Source: Bacteroides timonensis
Lineage (GTDB): Bacteria; Bacteroidota; Bacteroidia; Bacteroidales; Bacteroidaceae
Length of the DNA: 64,000 nt
Reading direction: 5' to 3'
Assembly: GCF_000513195.1 (NCBI RefSeq)
Contig: NZ_CBVI010000101.1
Coordinates: forward strand, 1 to 64,000
Both the position numbers and the translations under genes were made by a program. This document shows positions 43,532-52,672 of the stretch, in pieces. The notes under the pieces are model-generated. The model saw only the letters and a list, made by a program, of their open reading frames with translations, searched no databases and was not told the DNA's origin. Numbering within the stretch: the first letter of the stretch is position 1; each line of letters begins with the position of its first letter.

Positions 43532-45073
43532 TTATTGCAACCCCTTCAGCAATGAAGTGATGCTAACACGGTCTGCAATGATGTTATTCAGTTCAGCAAT
43601 AGCCACGCGCTCCTGTTGCATCGTATCACGATTACGCAGTGTCACGCAGTTATCTTCCAGAGTTTGGTGGTCAACAGTCACGCAGTACGGAGTGCCAATG
43701 GCATCCTGACGACGGTAACGTTTACCGATACTATCTTTCTCATCATACTGGCAGTGGAAGTGGAACTTCAATGAGTCGATGATCTCACGAGCCTTTTCAG
43801 GCAGACCGTCTTTCTTCACCAACGGCATTACAGCCAACTTCACAGGAGCAAGTGCGGCAGGCAATCTCAGTACTACACGGCTTTCTCCACTCTCCAGTTG
43901 TTCTTCGCAATAAGAAGCAGACATAATACTGAGGAACATACGGTCCACACCAATAGAAGTTTCCACAACAAACGGAGTATAACTTTCATTCGTTTCGGGA
44001 TCGAAGTACTTAATATTCTTACCTGAGAACTTCTCATGCTGAGACAAGTCAAAATTCGTACGGCTATGGATACCTTCCACTTCCTTGAAGCCAAACGGCA
44101 TTAAGAACTCGATATCTGTAGCTGCATTCGCATAATGAGCCAACTTATCATGATCATGATAACGATAGTGGTCATCACCGAATCCCAATGCCTTATGCCA
44201 TTTTAAACGAATTTCTTTCCATTTCTTGAACCATTCCAGCTCAGTACCCGGCTTCACGAAGAACTGCATTTCCATCTGTTCGAACTCCCGCATGCGGAAA
44301 ATGAACTGACGGGCAACAATCTCGTTACGGAATGCCTTACCAATCTGTGCAATACCGAAAGGTATCTTCATGCGACCGGTCTTCTGTACATTCAGGTAAT
44401 TCACAAAGATACCCTGGGCTGTTTCAGGACGCAGGTAAATCTTCATGGCACCATCCGAAGTAGAACCCATCTCTGTAGAGAACATCAGGTTGAACTGACG
44501 AACTTCTGTCCAGTTCTTTGTACCGCTGATGGGGCAAACGATTTCTTCATCCAGAATAATCTGGCGAAGCTCGTCAAGGTTATTATCATTCAGCGCCTTT
44601 GCAAAACGTTCGTGCAATGCGTCGCGTTTAGCCTGGTGTTCCAATACGCGACCATTTGTGCTACGGAACTGCGCTTCATCAAAAGCCTCTCCGAAACGCT
44701 TGGCAGCTTTGGCAACTTCTTTATTGATTTTATCGTCGTACTTTGCAAGTTGGTCTTCAATCAGCACATCAGCACGATAACGTTTCTTGGAATCACGGTT
44801 GTCAATCAAAGGGTCATTGAATGCGTCTACGTGTCCGGAAGCCTTCCAGATGGTGGGGTGCATAAAGATAGCGGAGTCGATGCCGACAATGTTTTCGTGC
44901 AGCAACACCATGCTCTGCCACCAGTATTGTTTAATGTTGTTTTTCAGTTCCACACCCATCTGACCGTAGTCATACACTGCTCCCAATCCGTCGTAGATGT
45001 CGCTGGAGGGGAATACGAAACCGTATTCCTTACAGTGTGATACGAGTTTCTTAAAAACGTCTTCTTGTGCCAT
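43532..45073 (-). CDS. glyS: Glycyl-tRNA synthetase (single-chain type)
   Basis: A 513-residue class II synthetase that charges tRNA-Gly. The ATG at 45073 (MAQEDVFKKLVSHCKEYGFV) is chosen since homologues begin here; the longer frame runs through the promoter. Motifs: SSDIYDGLGAVYDYGQMGVE, MKIYLRPETAQGIFVNY (motif 2 region, with RPE) and FRNEIVARQFIFRMREFEQM. The C-terminal anticodon-binding domain begins near LAPVKLAVMPLVKKDGLPEK. Essential housekeeping gene, with no sign of transfer. Confidence 0.95.
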   Translation of the reverse strand: MAQEDVFKKLVSHCKEYGFVFPSSDIYDGLGAVYDYGQMGVELKNNIKQYWWQSMVLLHENIVGIDSAIFMHPTIWKASGHVDAFNDPLIDNRDSKKRYRADVLIEDQLAKYDDKINKEVAKAAKRFGEAFDEAQFRSTNGRVLEHQAKRDALHERFAKALNDNNLDELRQIILDEEIVCPISGTKNWTEVRQFNLMFSTEMGSTSDGAMKIYLRPETAQGIFVNYLNVQKTGRMKIPFGIAQIGKAFRNEIVARQFIFRMREFEQMEMQFFVKPGTELEWFKKWKEIRLKWHKALGFGDDHYRYHDHDKLAHYANAATDIEFLMPFGFKEVEGIHSRTNFDLSQHEKFSGKNIKYFDPETNESYTPFVVETSIGVDRMFLSIMSASYCEEQLESGESRVVLRLPAALAPVKLAVMPLVKKDGLPEKAREIIDSLKFHFHCQYDEKDSIGKRYRRQDAIGTPYCVTVDHQTLEDNCVTLRNRDTMQQERVAIAELNNIIADRVSITSLLKGLQ

Positions 45074-45124
45074 TTTTTTGTTATATCTATTAATTTTAAT
45101 CCTGTTCTTTATTAGAAAGCGCCA

Positions 45125-45158
45125 CAAAGATAGGGATTTATATCATAAGTCGGGCAAG
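45125..45158 (-). promoter_or_regulatory. Promoter of glyS
   Basis: Reverse strand CTTG (45158-45155) and TATCTTTG (45132-45125), spacing 22. The -7 box is perfect and the -33 box weak. About 50 bases before the glyS start. Confidence 0.55.
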
Positions 45159-45191
45159 TGGGGTATTAATTTATCTTATCGTTGCACATTG

Positions 45192-45345
45192 TTACCCCTG
45201 ATCCATTTTAAAGAAACGCATGGCTTCGCGCAATCCTCCCACTTGAATTTCATCAAAGTAGAGATTCCTTTTACCTGTTTCGTCTATCAAGAGGTCAGGT
45301 AATTCAAAATCCTTGATATCAAAACAAAACAGTTTTGAAGGTAGT
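45192..45345 (-). pseudogene. AAA_14-type ATPase fragment
   Basis: A 50-codon remnant read on the reverse strand: FDIKDFELPDLLIDETGKRN followed by LYFDEIQVGGLREAMRFF and a stop. The Walker-B-like LYFDEIQ and the preceding DF-PDLLIDE pattern match AAA_14 ATPases of the kind intact at 10087. Both ends of the gene are missing. The rest of the glyS to MBL gap (45346-45481) shows nothing recognisable. Confidence 0.45.
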
Positions 45346-45481
45346 TTATTTATTGCGAATAGTCAGATGATTATCTAAGAGTAATACTTATACAAGTATT
45401 AAGTAAGTTTACACATAGTAAAAAAAGAATAAAAAGTCATTCTATCATTATGCGATTCCCAACAAGTGTATACGCGGTCTT

Positions 45482-46483
45482 TCAGTTCAATCTAAATGCA
45501 TTGCCCGTAAGGCTCGTGCTATTTATTAGTTTGACGATATTGATAGTTGTCTTTATGCAGCCAAATTGGCTATCTCCACGTCCGGTACAATAAACGTCAT
45601 GATTCAAATTCTTATACTCTTCAAGCACTCTTTGTACCGGGAGGTTATTCTGATAAACAGTAGTGGTAGAGATCGCATTTTTCACTTGATTTTCTACAAG
45701 TTTGCTTATGAAATTTTTAGGTTCATCCGAACCGTGGTGAGGTATTTTTATAAAAAATACATTCTGCAGAAAATCTTCTTTAATGAATTTCACACTTTGG
45801 TTTGCAAGATCGCCACAGAACAAAAAATCCATGCCATTAAATCTCAGCGCATAAACAATTGACAAATCATTCATGACGAATTTAGTATGGTTTGCACTCC
45901 TGCGCCACTCCACTGCTCCAAATGGAGCAAGAAAATTAAAACTGCAATGAATGCTTCTGAAGCTTCTGGTTTCCACAAACTTCATTTTATATAAACTTCG
46001 GCTTTCCCCATCACTCAGACTGACAGGAATAATATTATACTTGCAGCCACTGTTGTAATTCCGATGTAAGTACTGAAAGGCACATGCCGCATCAGGGCAA
46101 ATTGCAAATTTGTCTTCCCGGTCAAAAGCACTAGGCATGTAAATAAGAGCATTATGATTCGGATCGTACATTTCCAGAACATCAGGTATCCCAATAGAAT
46201 GGTCCTGATCAGGATGAGTCCATATAAAAACATCAACAGAAGGATTGCCATACGTTGCCAGAATGGCATTGATGTGGTTATAATTTTGAGATACGTTTTT
46301 ATAGCAATCCGTCAATGAGGTGAACAACACCTCCTGTTTATCACATATTATGGTTAAGATAGCTTCTCCCTCTTGCGGATAACCTATTGTATAGAAATGT
46401 ATCTGAAGAGATTTAAAATCTTTAATGGAAAACTCTATCTCCTTCACTGTTAACTCACTTTTTATTATACGCTTTTGTGACAA
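45482..46483 (-). CDS. Metallo-beta-lactamase-fold hydrolase (ComEC/Rec2-like)
   Basis: A 333-residue protein without signal peptide. Metal-binding motifs of the MBL fold are clear: FIWTHPDQDHSIG (HxxDxDH), LFCGDLANQS and IKIPHHGSDEP. This arrangement is that of ComEC-type MBL domains, which may cut nucleic acids or other phosphodiesters. It is the last gene of a three-gene set: its start overlaps the small ORF upstream by 29 bases, and that ORF follows the 255-residue gene by 10 bases. AT-rich and flanked by mobile remnants. Similar stand-alone MBL proteins with unknown partners occur in accessory, defence-like loci. Confidence 0.75.
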   Translation of the reverse strand: MSQKRIIKSELTVKEIEFSIKDFKSLQIHFYTIGYPQEGEAILTIICDKQEVLFTSLTDCYKNVSQNYNHINAILATYGNPSVDVFIWTHPDQDHSIGIPDVLEMYDPNHNALIYMPSAFDREDKFAICPDAACAFQYLHRNYNSGCKYNIIPVSLSDGESRSLYKMKFVETRSFRSIHCSFNFLAPFGAVEWRRSANHTKFVMNDLSIVYALRFNGMDFLFCGDLANQSVKFIKEDFLQNVFFIKIPHHGSDEPKNFISKLVENQVKNAISTTTVYQNNLPVQRVLEEYKNLNHDVYCTGRGDSQFGCIKTTINIVKLINSTSLTGNAFRLN

Positions 46484-46634
46484 CGGAATACGACTTATTT
46501 AATGAAGCTGTAACCTTAACGCTTCTTGAAATACCGGAAATTACAGAATTCATTTCCGCAATCGGTTCAAATTTTACAGGCGAAGTTGCAACAACTCTTT
46601 TTTTGTCTTTACCTGTGACAAACACTTTACTCAT
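46455..46634 (-). CDS. Small basic protein between two module genes
   Basis: A 59-residue frame from the ATG at 46634 (MSKVFVTGKDKKRVVATSPV), rich in Lys, Ser and Val, ending KAYNKK. It begins 10 bases after the 255-residue gene and overlaps the MBL start by 29 bases, a spacing typical of a coupled operon rather than chance. I do not recognise the family. A small adaptor, immunity or antitoxin-like role is possible, but only position supports this. Confidence 0.5.
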   Translation of the reverse strand: MSKVFVTGKDKKRVVATSPVKFEPIAEMNSVISGISRSVKVTASLNKSYSVVTKAYNKK

Positions 46635-46644
46635 ATACAATAAT

Positions 46645-47412
46645 TTAATGCAAACCAATAAATTTAGAAGTGAAGCAGCGCGTCACCTCCTTATGAGAAT
46701 TATCCAGCATCTGAGAAAAGATACCATTAAAATCTATATCCTTTATAGAATTAGCAGCGCACGTAGCATATGAAGTAACATTTACATCATATATGAGATT
46801 TCGGGTCTCCTTATCATATCCTTTACGAATTTCTCTAACTAAATAAACACTCAAAGCCTCATATTCATGCTGATCTGCATATCTTCCATTAACAAGATTG
46901 TCACGCTCTATCAAAGGGAACGCTTCCTTATCAAAAACCTTCCACAATTGTCCGTCATCTGTCTGTGCATGATAAGAAGTTATGAATGATATCTTTTGAG
47001 GGGTTAATTTTGATGAAAATTCTCTCAGTTGATTGAAGATATCACAAACTCCGACCAGATAATCTCCACCACCATCATATCCACTATAATCTAAATAAAG
47101 AAATATATAATAATGGCTGATATATAATTCACAATCAATATTACTTATCTTGAAATCGAAGTATTTATAAATCTTCTTAGAAATTATCTCTTCAATAGAA
47201 TTGTCTAATGTGTTAGCAACAGAATCAATATCAATCTTTTGTTTCTCCTCTTCTGTTATAAGTCGCTCCTGAAAACAAGGAAATCCAAGAATCTCACCAA
47301 TGTTTTCTACGAACTCATTTTTAAATGAAGGTACGCTAAAAAAGTCCATCCGAAAAGATATGGACTCATTTAAGCTATTGACATTTTTTGTATACTCTTT
47401 TATCTTACACAT
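46645..47412 (-). CDS. Hypothetical protein, first gene of the MBL module
   Basis: A 255-residue acidic cytoplasmic protein starting MCKIKEYTKNVNSLNESISF. No family recognised for certain. The middle (about 110-190) has YIFLYLDYSGYDGGGDYLVG and FITSYHAQTDDGQLWKVFDKEAF. The second half resembles, loosely, sporadically distributed proteins such as the TIGR04255 group, which I cannot confirm. It has a near-perfect promoter 30-60 bases upstream and is followed by the small ORF and MBL gene. Confidence 0.6.
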   Translation of the reverse strand: MCKIKEYTKNVNSLNESISFRMDFFSVPSFKNEFVENIGEILGFPCFQERLITEEEKQKIDIDSVANTLDNSIEEIISKKIYKYFDFKISNIDCELYISHYYIFLYLDYSGYDGGGDYLVGVCDIFNQLREFSSKLTPQKISFITSYHAQTDDGQLWKVFDKEAFPLIERDNLVNGRYADQHEYEALSVYLVREIRKGYDKETRNLIYDVNVTSYATCAANSIKDIDFNGIFSQMLDNSHKEVTRCFTSKFIGLH

Positions 47413-47439
47413 TTCCTGATCCTACTATCTATTTTAGAA

Positions 47440-47470
47440 CAAAGTTATCTGTTTTTTATTGAATAACAAA
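47440..47470 (-). promoter_or_regulatory. Promoter of the three-gene MBL module
   Basis: Reverse strand TTTG (47470-47467), 19 bases, TAACTTTG (47447-47440). Close match to the Bacteroides consensus. It lies between the ISAs1 remnant end (47488) and the first module gene. Confidence 0.65.
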
Positions 47471-47487
47471 TTAAACTTAGTTTTTAT

Positions 47488-47812
47488 CAGGGCAACCGCA
47501 TCAAATTTTCAATATTTTCTTCAGATATTCTATATCCAATGCCGCTTTATATAGCCTCTTCTTTAAACTTAACTTGTCTTTCTGCTCTGAGATGATATGC
47601 AAAGCCATTTTTCCTAGTACCGTTACCCCGTGTGGTTGGGGAGACGCCACGTTGCTTTTTACCGTCTATGACTATTTGTTTCTCCGATAGTTCAGATAAG
47701 ATGGATTGTCCATACGAACGAAGGCAGTGTTCAAGTTCATCCGGACAAATACTCTTAAAAACACGTTCAAAGGTGTCTCCAGAAGAGACGCCATTGGCTA
47801 AAGACAACACCG
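47488..47812 (-). mobile_element. Internally deleted ISAs1-family element
   Basis: Two separate pieces of an ISAs1 transposase are joined on the reverse strand. The N-terminal part has NGVSSGDTFERVFKSICPDE ... QIVIDGKKQRGVSP (47630-47800). The C-terminal part, in another frame, reads MALHIISEQKDKLSLKKRLY and then KAALDIEYLKKILKI (47500-47607). The catalytic middle of some 200 residues is missing, so it cannot move by itself. CAGGGCAACCGCATCAAA at 47488-47505 looks like the terminal inverted repeat, just after the stop codon. The other end is rearranged at about 47812. Confidence 0.75.
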
Positions 47813-47921
47813 TACCCGAGACGTATCTGAGCCGTACTTGCTCCGTACGTTCTTCGGTCAGAAGTACCTCTGAGCGAAGAAACCACGGACTTGGTACGGA
47901 GCAAGTGCATTCCGGGTACGG
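47810..47921. repeat. Inverted repeat between IS and ABC remnants
   Basis: CCGTACCCG (47810-47818) with GTACTTGCTCCGTAC (47834-47848), inverted as GTACGGAGCAAGTGC (47894-47908) and CGGGTACGG (47913-47921). It fills the junction between the ISAs1 remnant and the ABC permease fragment, with no coding sense of its own. Confidence 0.6.
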
Positions 47922-47939
47922 TACGGGTACCTTTTGCTC

Positions 47940-48353
47940 CTGTGATCGGCAGTGCATAGCTCAGCACATTGCGCGCATTCATTTCCGCTTTGCATTGCGC
48001 ATCATAGGTTTCATCAAGAAAGTGTATTCAAACGGAACATTCGGATTGATTCCCTTCCACATCTTTTCCATCGCTTGTATAGCATCCTGTGGGCTACCAA
48101 CGATCCAGATGAAAATAGGATTATGGTCATCACGTGACAGATTCAAAAAGCGGAAATCCGCAATGGCTCCATCATCATCCAGATTACGGACACCCGCCCC
48201 ATTCCCCATGCGTAAGGGCAAGTCATATTGCTTCATGGCAACATCTGCAATAGCAGGGTTCTTCCTCAGCACATCGCGCAGTGATTTATAATCGGCACCA
48301 AACGTTCCCCAACCATTCACATAAAACACATTTTTATTATCAAACCCAAGATC
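47940..48353 (-). pseudogene. MacB/FtsX-type ABC permease fragment, frameshifted
   Basis: Reverse-strand remnant of a Bacteroides ABC transporter permease (periplasmic MacB_PCD region). It reads LGFDNKNVFYVNGWGTFG, SLRDVLRKNPAIADVAMKQY, then INPNVPFEYTF; after a one-base loss near 48030 the frame shifts to LDETYDAQCKAEMNARNVLS, which continues the known family pattern. It is cut at both ends: by a TAG near 48354 and by the palindromic junction at about 47935. It is non-functional. An opposite-strand open frame over the same DNA is an artefact. Confidence 0.7.
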
Positions 48354-48395
48354 CTACGATAAAAGGGTATCGATTTGTCTGTAACGTTTATAAAT

Positions 48396-48443
48396 AACTT
48401 GTTCTCATTCACAACAAGCAATGCAATTTCAGACAAGTCTGAT
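48396..48443 (-). repeat. Dispersed 48-bp repeat, copy 2
   Basis: Inverted counterpart of 11744-11791 (about 44 of 48 identical), directly upstream of the ABC permease fragment and next to an AT-rich run of TATATA at 48487-48500. Confidence 0.75.
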
Positions 48444-48578
48444 TTCGCAAGTAGAATATGTAAGAGGTATGTGAAAAATCAAGTAATATATATATATAAA
48501 TACCCTTTTTATAGAAGGAGAGTTTGTCGCTGATTATCAAGATACTACAAAGTATCAATTTCTTGTCAACAAGAAATT

Positions 48579-48622
48579 AGGAGTTTGTTGACAAGAAGTT
48601 AACTTCCTGTCGACAAACTCCT
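48579..48622. repeat. 44-bp palindrome
   Basis: Arms of 22 bases at 48579-48600 and 48601-48622 (AGGAGTTTGTTGACAAGAAG and its inverse) with two mismatches and no loop. A further partial copy AACTTCTTGT follows at 48623. It abuts the truncated Rpn-type fragment. Confidence 0.7.
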
Positions 48623-48756
48623 AACTTCTTGTAAAAGGAGAAATAGCGGATTTTTCGGTTTCCTTACACTACCTGATTGATAAGACAAATATGTTATATG
48701 TAACTTGCACGTTACTTGATGAGAATAATCATTGCTTAATGAGCTGTATTTGCACA

Positions 48757-48919
48757 GCGGGTTGTCCGGCACAAGCTCCACAGGGAGGTATTCTATTTCT
48801 TCCACTTCCTGACCGGGCTCCAGCGGCAGCCGTGCGTTGAGCAGGCTCTTCACAAGGTCGGGGTGTTCACCGAAGACGCGCTTGAACGTCAAGTCAGCTT
48901 TGGGGTCTAAGTATCTCAT
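48757..48919 (-). pseudogene. N-terminal fragment of an Rpn/PDDEXK-family transposase-like gene
   Basis: The first 54 codons, MRYLDPKADLTFKRVFGEHP ... EYLPVELVPDNPL, are typical of Bacteroides PD-(D/E)XK nuclease family transposases (Rpn group). After VPDNPL the frame runs into unrelated sequence and stops at 48599, so the nuclease core is gone. Full members are about 280-300 residues. Confidence 0.75.
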
Positions 48920-49261
48920 GCGATTATGGTTCTATGGGTTAACAAGTTCTTTGTGCACAATCTTAATGCAAAAATATCAAAACCTTTTTCTGAGATTTTC
49001 CCACATAATCCATCAAAAAGTCATTATATCCAGTTTTAAGAACAAATAACCTATTTTTTATCCCTTTTTCAAGCAACAAATGTCACATATTAGTCCTAAA
49101 ATCAATAAAAAGTAAATACATTTCAAATTTCGTAACGGAAAACCATTACTTTGTCCAGCTTTTTAAATTTTTTACTACTAATTTAAAGAATATTTCGCAA
49201 AAGGGGTTTCTGTTATAAAATAAATATATAAGTTTGTAGAGTCAACAACAGAAAACATACG

Positions 49262-49765
49262 ATGGAAACGCCATTTACGAAAAGTACCGATAAAATCTTA
49301 TTTGAGAGAGATATCCAAGATATCCTCCCAGAACGGAGAGCTCATGCAGGTAAAGAAGAGGAGACTCACGTTTCCTGCAGAATGAAAGAAATATATGAGA
49401 ACATTTTATACTGCATAGAGAATAAAATGATTTACTTGGACACAACGATTAATTTAAGTAAATTCAGTCTTTTATTGTGTACTAACACGACTTATCTTTC
49501 AAAAGTAATAAACATATTCTTTAAATGTAATTTAAAAACCTTATTAAATAAGTATCGCATAGAATATGCCAAAGAATTGCTGAAGATGGAGCATTGTGAC
49601 CTCAAAACCCTACCCAAAAGATGCGGTTTTGCTTCCAGAAGTTCTTTTTATGCCGCTTTCATGAAGTACGAGCATATAGCACCAACGGACTTCAGAGCAC
49701 ACCACATGAGTATAGAAATCAGAAAGAAAATAGATATGGAAATAGATAATTTATTAACCATTTAG
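49262..49765 (+). CDS. AraC-type helix-turn-helix regulator
   Basis: A 167-residue protein whose last 100 residues form an AraC/XylS-like double HTH: LSKFSLLLCTNTTYLSKVIN (first HTH), LNKYRIEYAKELLKMEHCDL, then LPKRCGFASRSSFYAAFMKY and PTDFRAHH. The N-terminal 60 residues are short and have no sensor domain I know, so input may come from a partner. It lies 28 bases before the coiled-coil lipoprotein gene and is likely its regulator or operon leader. The 342 bases upstream (48920-49261) are AT-rich without genes and hold a possible TTACTTTG -7 box at 49146-49153. Confidence 0.8.
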   Translation: METPFTKSTDKILFERDIQDILPERRAHAGKEEETHVSCRMKEIYENILYCIENKMIYLDTTINLSKFSLLLCTNTTYLSKVINIFFKCNLKTLLNKYRIEYAKELLKMEHCDLKTLPKRCGFASRSSFYAAFMKYEHIAPTDFRAHHMSIEIRKKIDMEIDNLLTI

Positions 49766-49793
49766 TAATTAATTAATTAATTTTTTTGTTATT

Positions 49794-52640
49794 ATGAAAA
49801 AGTGGACTTACTTAGTCGCTGCCGGCATGTTGCTTGGAGCGACGCCGGTATTTACCGGATGTATTGACAATGATGAGCCGGAAGGGATCACCGTATTGCG
49901 TGGTGCAAAGGCTGAACTGCTGAAGGCTAAATCAGCTGTAGAAGCTGCAAAAGTAGCACAAGTACAGGCTGATGCAGCTTTAACCCAAGCACAAGCTAAA
50001 GTACAGGAGGCAGAAGCAATTAAAATACAAGCAGAAGCCAAGAAAATTGAGGCGGAAGCTAAGATTGCTGAAGCAGAAGCTGCATTATTAAATGCCCAGA
50101 CTGAATCTGAGAAAGCCAGACTACAGGGCATTATTGAAGAAAACCAAAGACTGCAGAAAGAATGGGAAGAAAATGCAGCAGTACGCGCTGCAGAAGCTGA
50201 AGCTGCTATTCAAGAAGCTGAATACAAAGCTTTGCAAGCTAAAGCTAAATATCAACAAGCATTGGTATCTTTGCAGAGTGCGCAACAAAGAGTTTTGCAG
50301 CCCTATATCACAGCATTGAATACTGCAACAGGAGATTATTTTGATGCTTTAGATGATTTACGCATAGCACAGCGTAATCTAAATAAACAAGCAGCAACAG
50401 TAGAAGAGAATGAGGCTTCCAAAGAACTCTTAACAAGAAGCTTAACGAAAGACGTAAGCCTCAAAGAAAGCGCTTTAAAGGGTTATCAAGATGCTCAAGC
50501 TGTAGCAGAAGAAGAATTGGCTACTGCTAAAAAAGATTTAAAGCAATCTGATTTAATCACTAAACGTGAAGAAGTGACAGCTAAGGCTCAAACCGTTTTG
50601 AAAGAAATGTCTGACTTAAATGTAGAAGCAGCAGAGAAAATTGCCGGATTTTTTACAGGCGGCCGTTTTGAAGCTCTTAAGTCATTATTAAAGGAATATA
50701 ACGATGCAGTGGTAGCTCCTCAAACAATTGCAGCTGTTGAATTCGATTTTGGTGACGGTGCAGGATATCCGACATACTGGCAAAGAGGAAAAATGTCTTT
50801 ACCCGAAGCTGAATACTCTTCTGTAAAAACAGATAGCTATATCAATCAGCAGGCTACTTTGAGCTACCTATTGAACCTATTCACAAGCTGGACCCGTGAT
50901 GAAAACGACAACGCTTGGACGCAAGAAAGAATTGTGAAATTAGAGGGAGAACTCGCCGAATTGGAGAAAGATATTAAAAGTGCAAAGGATGCTTGGCAGG
51001 AAGCTGTGAATGCTTATAATACTAATAAGTATAACACAAGCGACATGACTAAGATTTCCGGTTATGACAAGGTTGTATCAGAAATTACTGCTTTCAACAA
51101 AGCTGCTGATGAAGCAAATAAGGCAAACGCTGAGCAAGTAAGACTGGAGCGCAAACAGGTAACTGATCAGAAGACAAAGACAGATGCTCTGAATAAGAAT
51201 ACAGAGGTTGCGGATGCTGCAAAACTCAAGGCTATGGATGATCATAGGGCAGCAATGGACAAAATAAACGAAACCGTTACCACTAAGAAAGCTAAATTAA
51301 AAACGACTTTAGATAAGGCAACGGAGGCTACTAAGGCAGCGAAAGAAGCTTATGATAAAATTGACTCCAAAAAAGAAGCAGAAAAAGCAGCTGCTTTGGC
51401 AGTTTGGCAGGCTGCAGAGAAAGAGCAAACAGCTGCCCAAACAGCATACGATGCATATAACTATAACGCAGAATTAACCCTTATAAACAAAGCTTATGAT
51501 GATGCAGTTGAAGCTGCAACTGCCCAGAAGAAAAAAGCCGATGATGCTGCCAAGGATGCTTACAATAAGCTATGGGGGAATACCGGTACAGATGCAGCAC
51601 TTCTGAAAACTGCCGTAGCAAATGTTACAGCCAAAGAGAAAGCTCTGGAAACAGCCAGAAAGAATTTGGTTACTGCTTCTAACGCTTACAACAACAAGCT
51701 CACTGAATATACGCAATATACTCAGGCTACACCGATTGACGTTACAATAATCAATACTTTAGCTAACGGTACCTACAACGATAAAGACGGTTATAGTGTA
51801 AGAAAGACTGACCTTACTTCAACCAAGTTGATTGTTCTTGACAAAGAAGCATTGATATATGTAGTGAAGGTTCGTTCTGAAGCATTGTTTGGAACAGCTA
51901 TTTATGGTAGAAATGAATACGGTGATTTTGATGCACGTTTAAAGGATTTGAAAGACGATGAAATCCTGAAACTCATCAACACAGCTATGGATGAATTTGC
52001 AGAAGAGTATGGCTTTGCTAATTTAAACGTTTACATGAACCAGTGTAATTCTTATGGTCTCGCCGGTGATCGTTTAGCAGTGAAAGAAATGATTCGCATC
52101 GCTAAATCTTGGTTGAACAACGGCAAGCTAATTCAAGGTAAGATTGACCAAGCCCAGAAAGCTCTCAATGACTTAACAAGTGCATTTGATGCAAACGAAA
52201 AAGCTATTGAAGCTAAATTGGATGCATTTGAAGTAGCCCACGAGACGCTGCTTACCGATATTGCCACTGCAACAGAGCCTATCGAAAAGAAGGCTGAAGA
52301 GCTCAAACCGCTTTATATCATTTACAGTGCAATTCAAGAGTCTATTGAAGGCTATGAATTGGCAGGTGAGACAATGTGGACTGAAGAAACTATCAAAGAG
52401 TTCATCGCTGAATTAGAACTCAAAGTAGAGACCTGCAAAGTTACTGTCTACGATGCAGACACAGCTCTTATGTGGGCTAAAGACAGACTTGCGAAGTGGA
52501 ACAGCGATGACCTCACTCGTTTGGAAATCATGCAGAATGCTGTAGAAGAAGCACAAGCATTGGTTGACCGCAAGAAAAAAGAACTTGATAACGCCCAGGA
52601 AGCTTTGGACGCAATGTTAGCAAGCCTGTCCGTAGAATAA
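49794..52640 (+). CDS. Giant coiled-coil surface lipoprotein
   Basis: A 948-residue lipoprotein (lipobox FTGC, Cys23). Residues about 38-250 are an almost uninterrupted Ala/Glu/Lys-rich coiled coil (AQVQADAALTQAQAKVQEAE, KIQAEAKKIEAEAKIAEAEA), with further coiled coils at about 380-640 and 780-948. Between them, about 280-360 and 640-760 look globular. No catalytic motif. Length and build suggest a rod that spans or protrudes from the envelope, or tethers the barrel and OmpA proteins encoded downstream. Operon partners are the OMP (32-base gap) and the regulator before it. I do not recognise a named family. Confidence 0.75.
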   Translation: MKKWTYLVAAGMLLGATPVFTGCIDNDEPEGITVLRGAKAELLKAKSAVEAAKVAQVQADAALTQAQAKVQEAEAIKIQAEAKKIEAEAKIAEAEAALLNAQTESEKARLQGIIEENQRLQKEWEENAAVRAAEAEAAIQEAEYKALQAKAKYQQALVSLQSAQQRVLQPYITALNTATGDYFDALDDLRIAQRNLNKQAATVEENEASKELLTRSLTKDVSLKESALKGYQDAQAVAEEELATAKKDLKQSDLITKREEVTAKAQTVLKEMSDLNVEAAEKIAGFFTGGRFEALKSLLKEYNDAVVAPQTIAAVEFDFGDGAGYPTYWQRGKMSLPEAEYSSVKTDSYINQQATLSYLLNLFTSWTRDENDNAWTQERIVKLEGELAELEKDIKSAKDAWQEAVNAYNTNKYNTSDMTKISGYDKVVSEITAFNKAADEANKANAEQVRLERKQVTDQKTKTDALNKNTEVADAAKLKAMDDHRAAMDKINETVTTKKAKLKTTLDKATEATKAAKEAYDKIDSKKEAEKAAALAVWQAAEKEQTAAQTAYDAYNYNAELTLINKAYDDAVEAATAQKKKADDAAKDAYNKLWGNTGTDAALLKTAVANVTAKEKALETARKNLVTASNAYNNKLTEYTQYTQATPIDVTIINTLANGTYNDKDGYSVRKTDLTSTKLIVLDKEALIYVVKVRSEALFGTAIYGRNEYGDFDARLKDLKDDEILKLINTAMDEFAEEYGFANLNVYMNQCNSYGLAGDRLAVKEMIRIAKSWLNNGKLIQGKIDQAQKALNDLTSAFDANEKAIEAKLDAFEVAHETLLTDIATATEPIEKKAEELKPLYIIYSAIQESIEGYELAGETMWTEETIKEFIAELELKVETCKVTVYDADTALMWAKDRLAKWNSDDLTRLEIMQNAVEEAQALVDRKKKELDNAQEALDAMLASLSVE

Positions 52641-52672
52641 TCTCTAATAAGAACTACTTTAAATAAAGTAAG

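Noticed and set aside
47632..48291. 219-codon forward open frame
   Set aside because: It is antisense to the ISAs1 and ABC permease remnants, whose reverse-strand translation shows clear family similarity.
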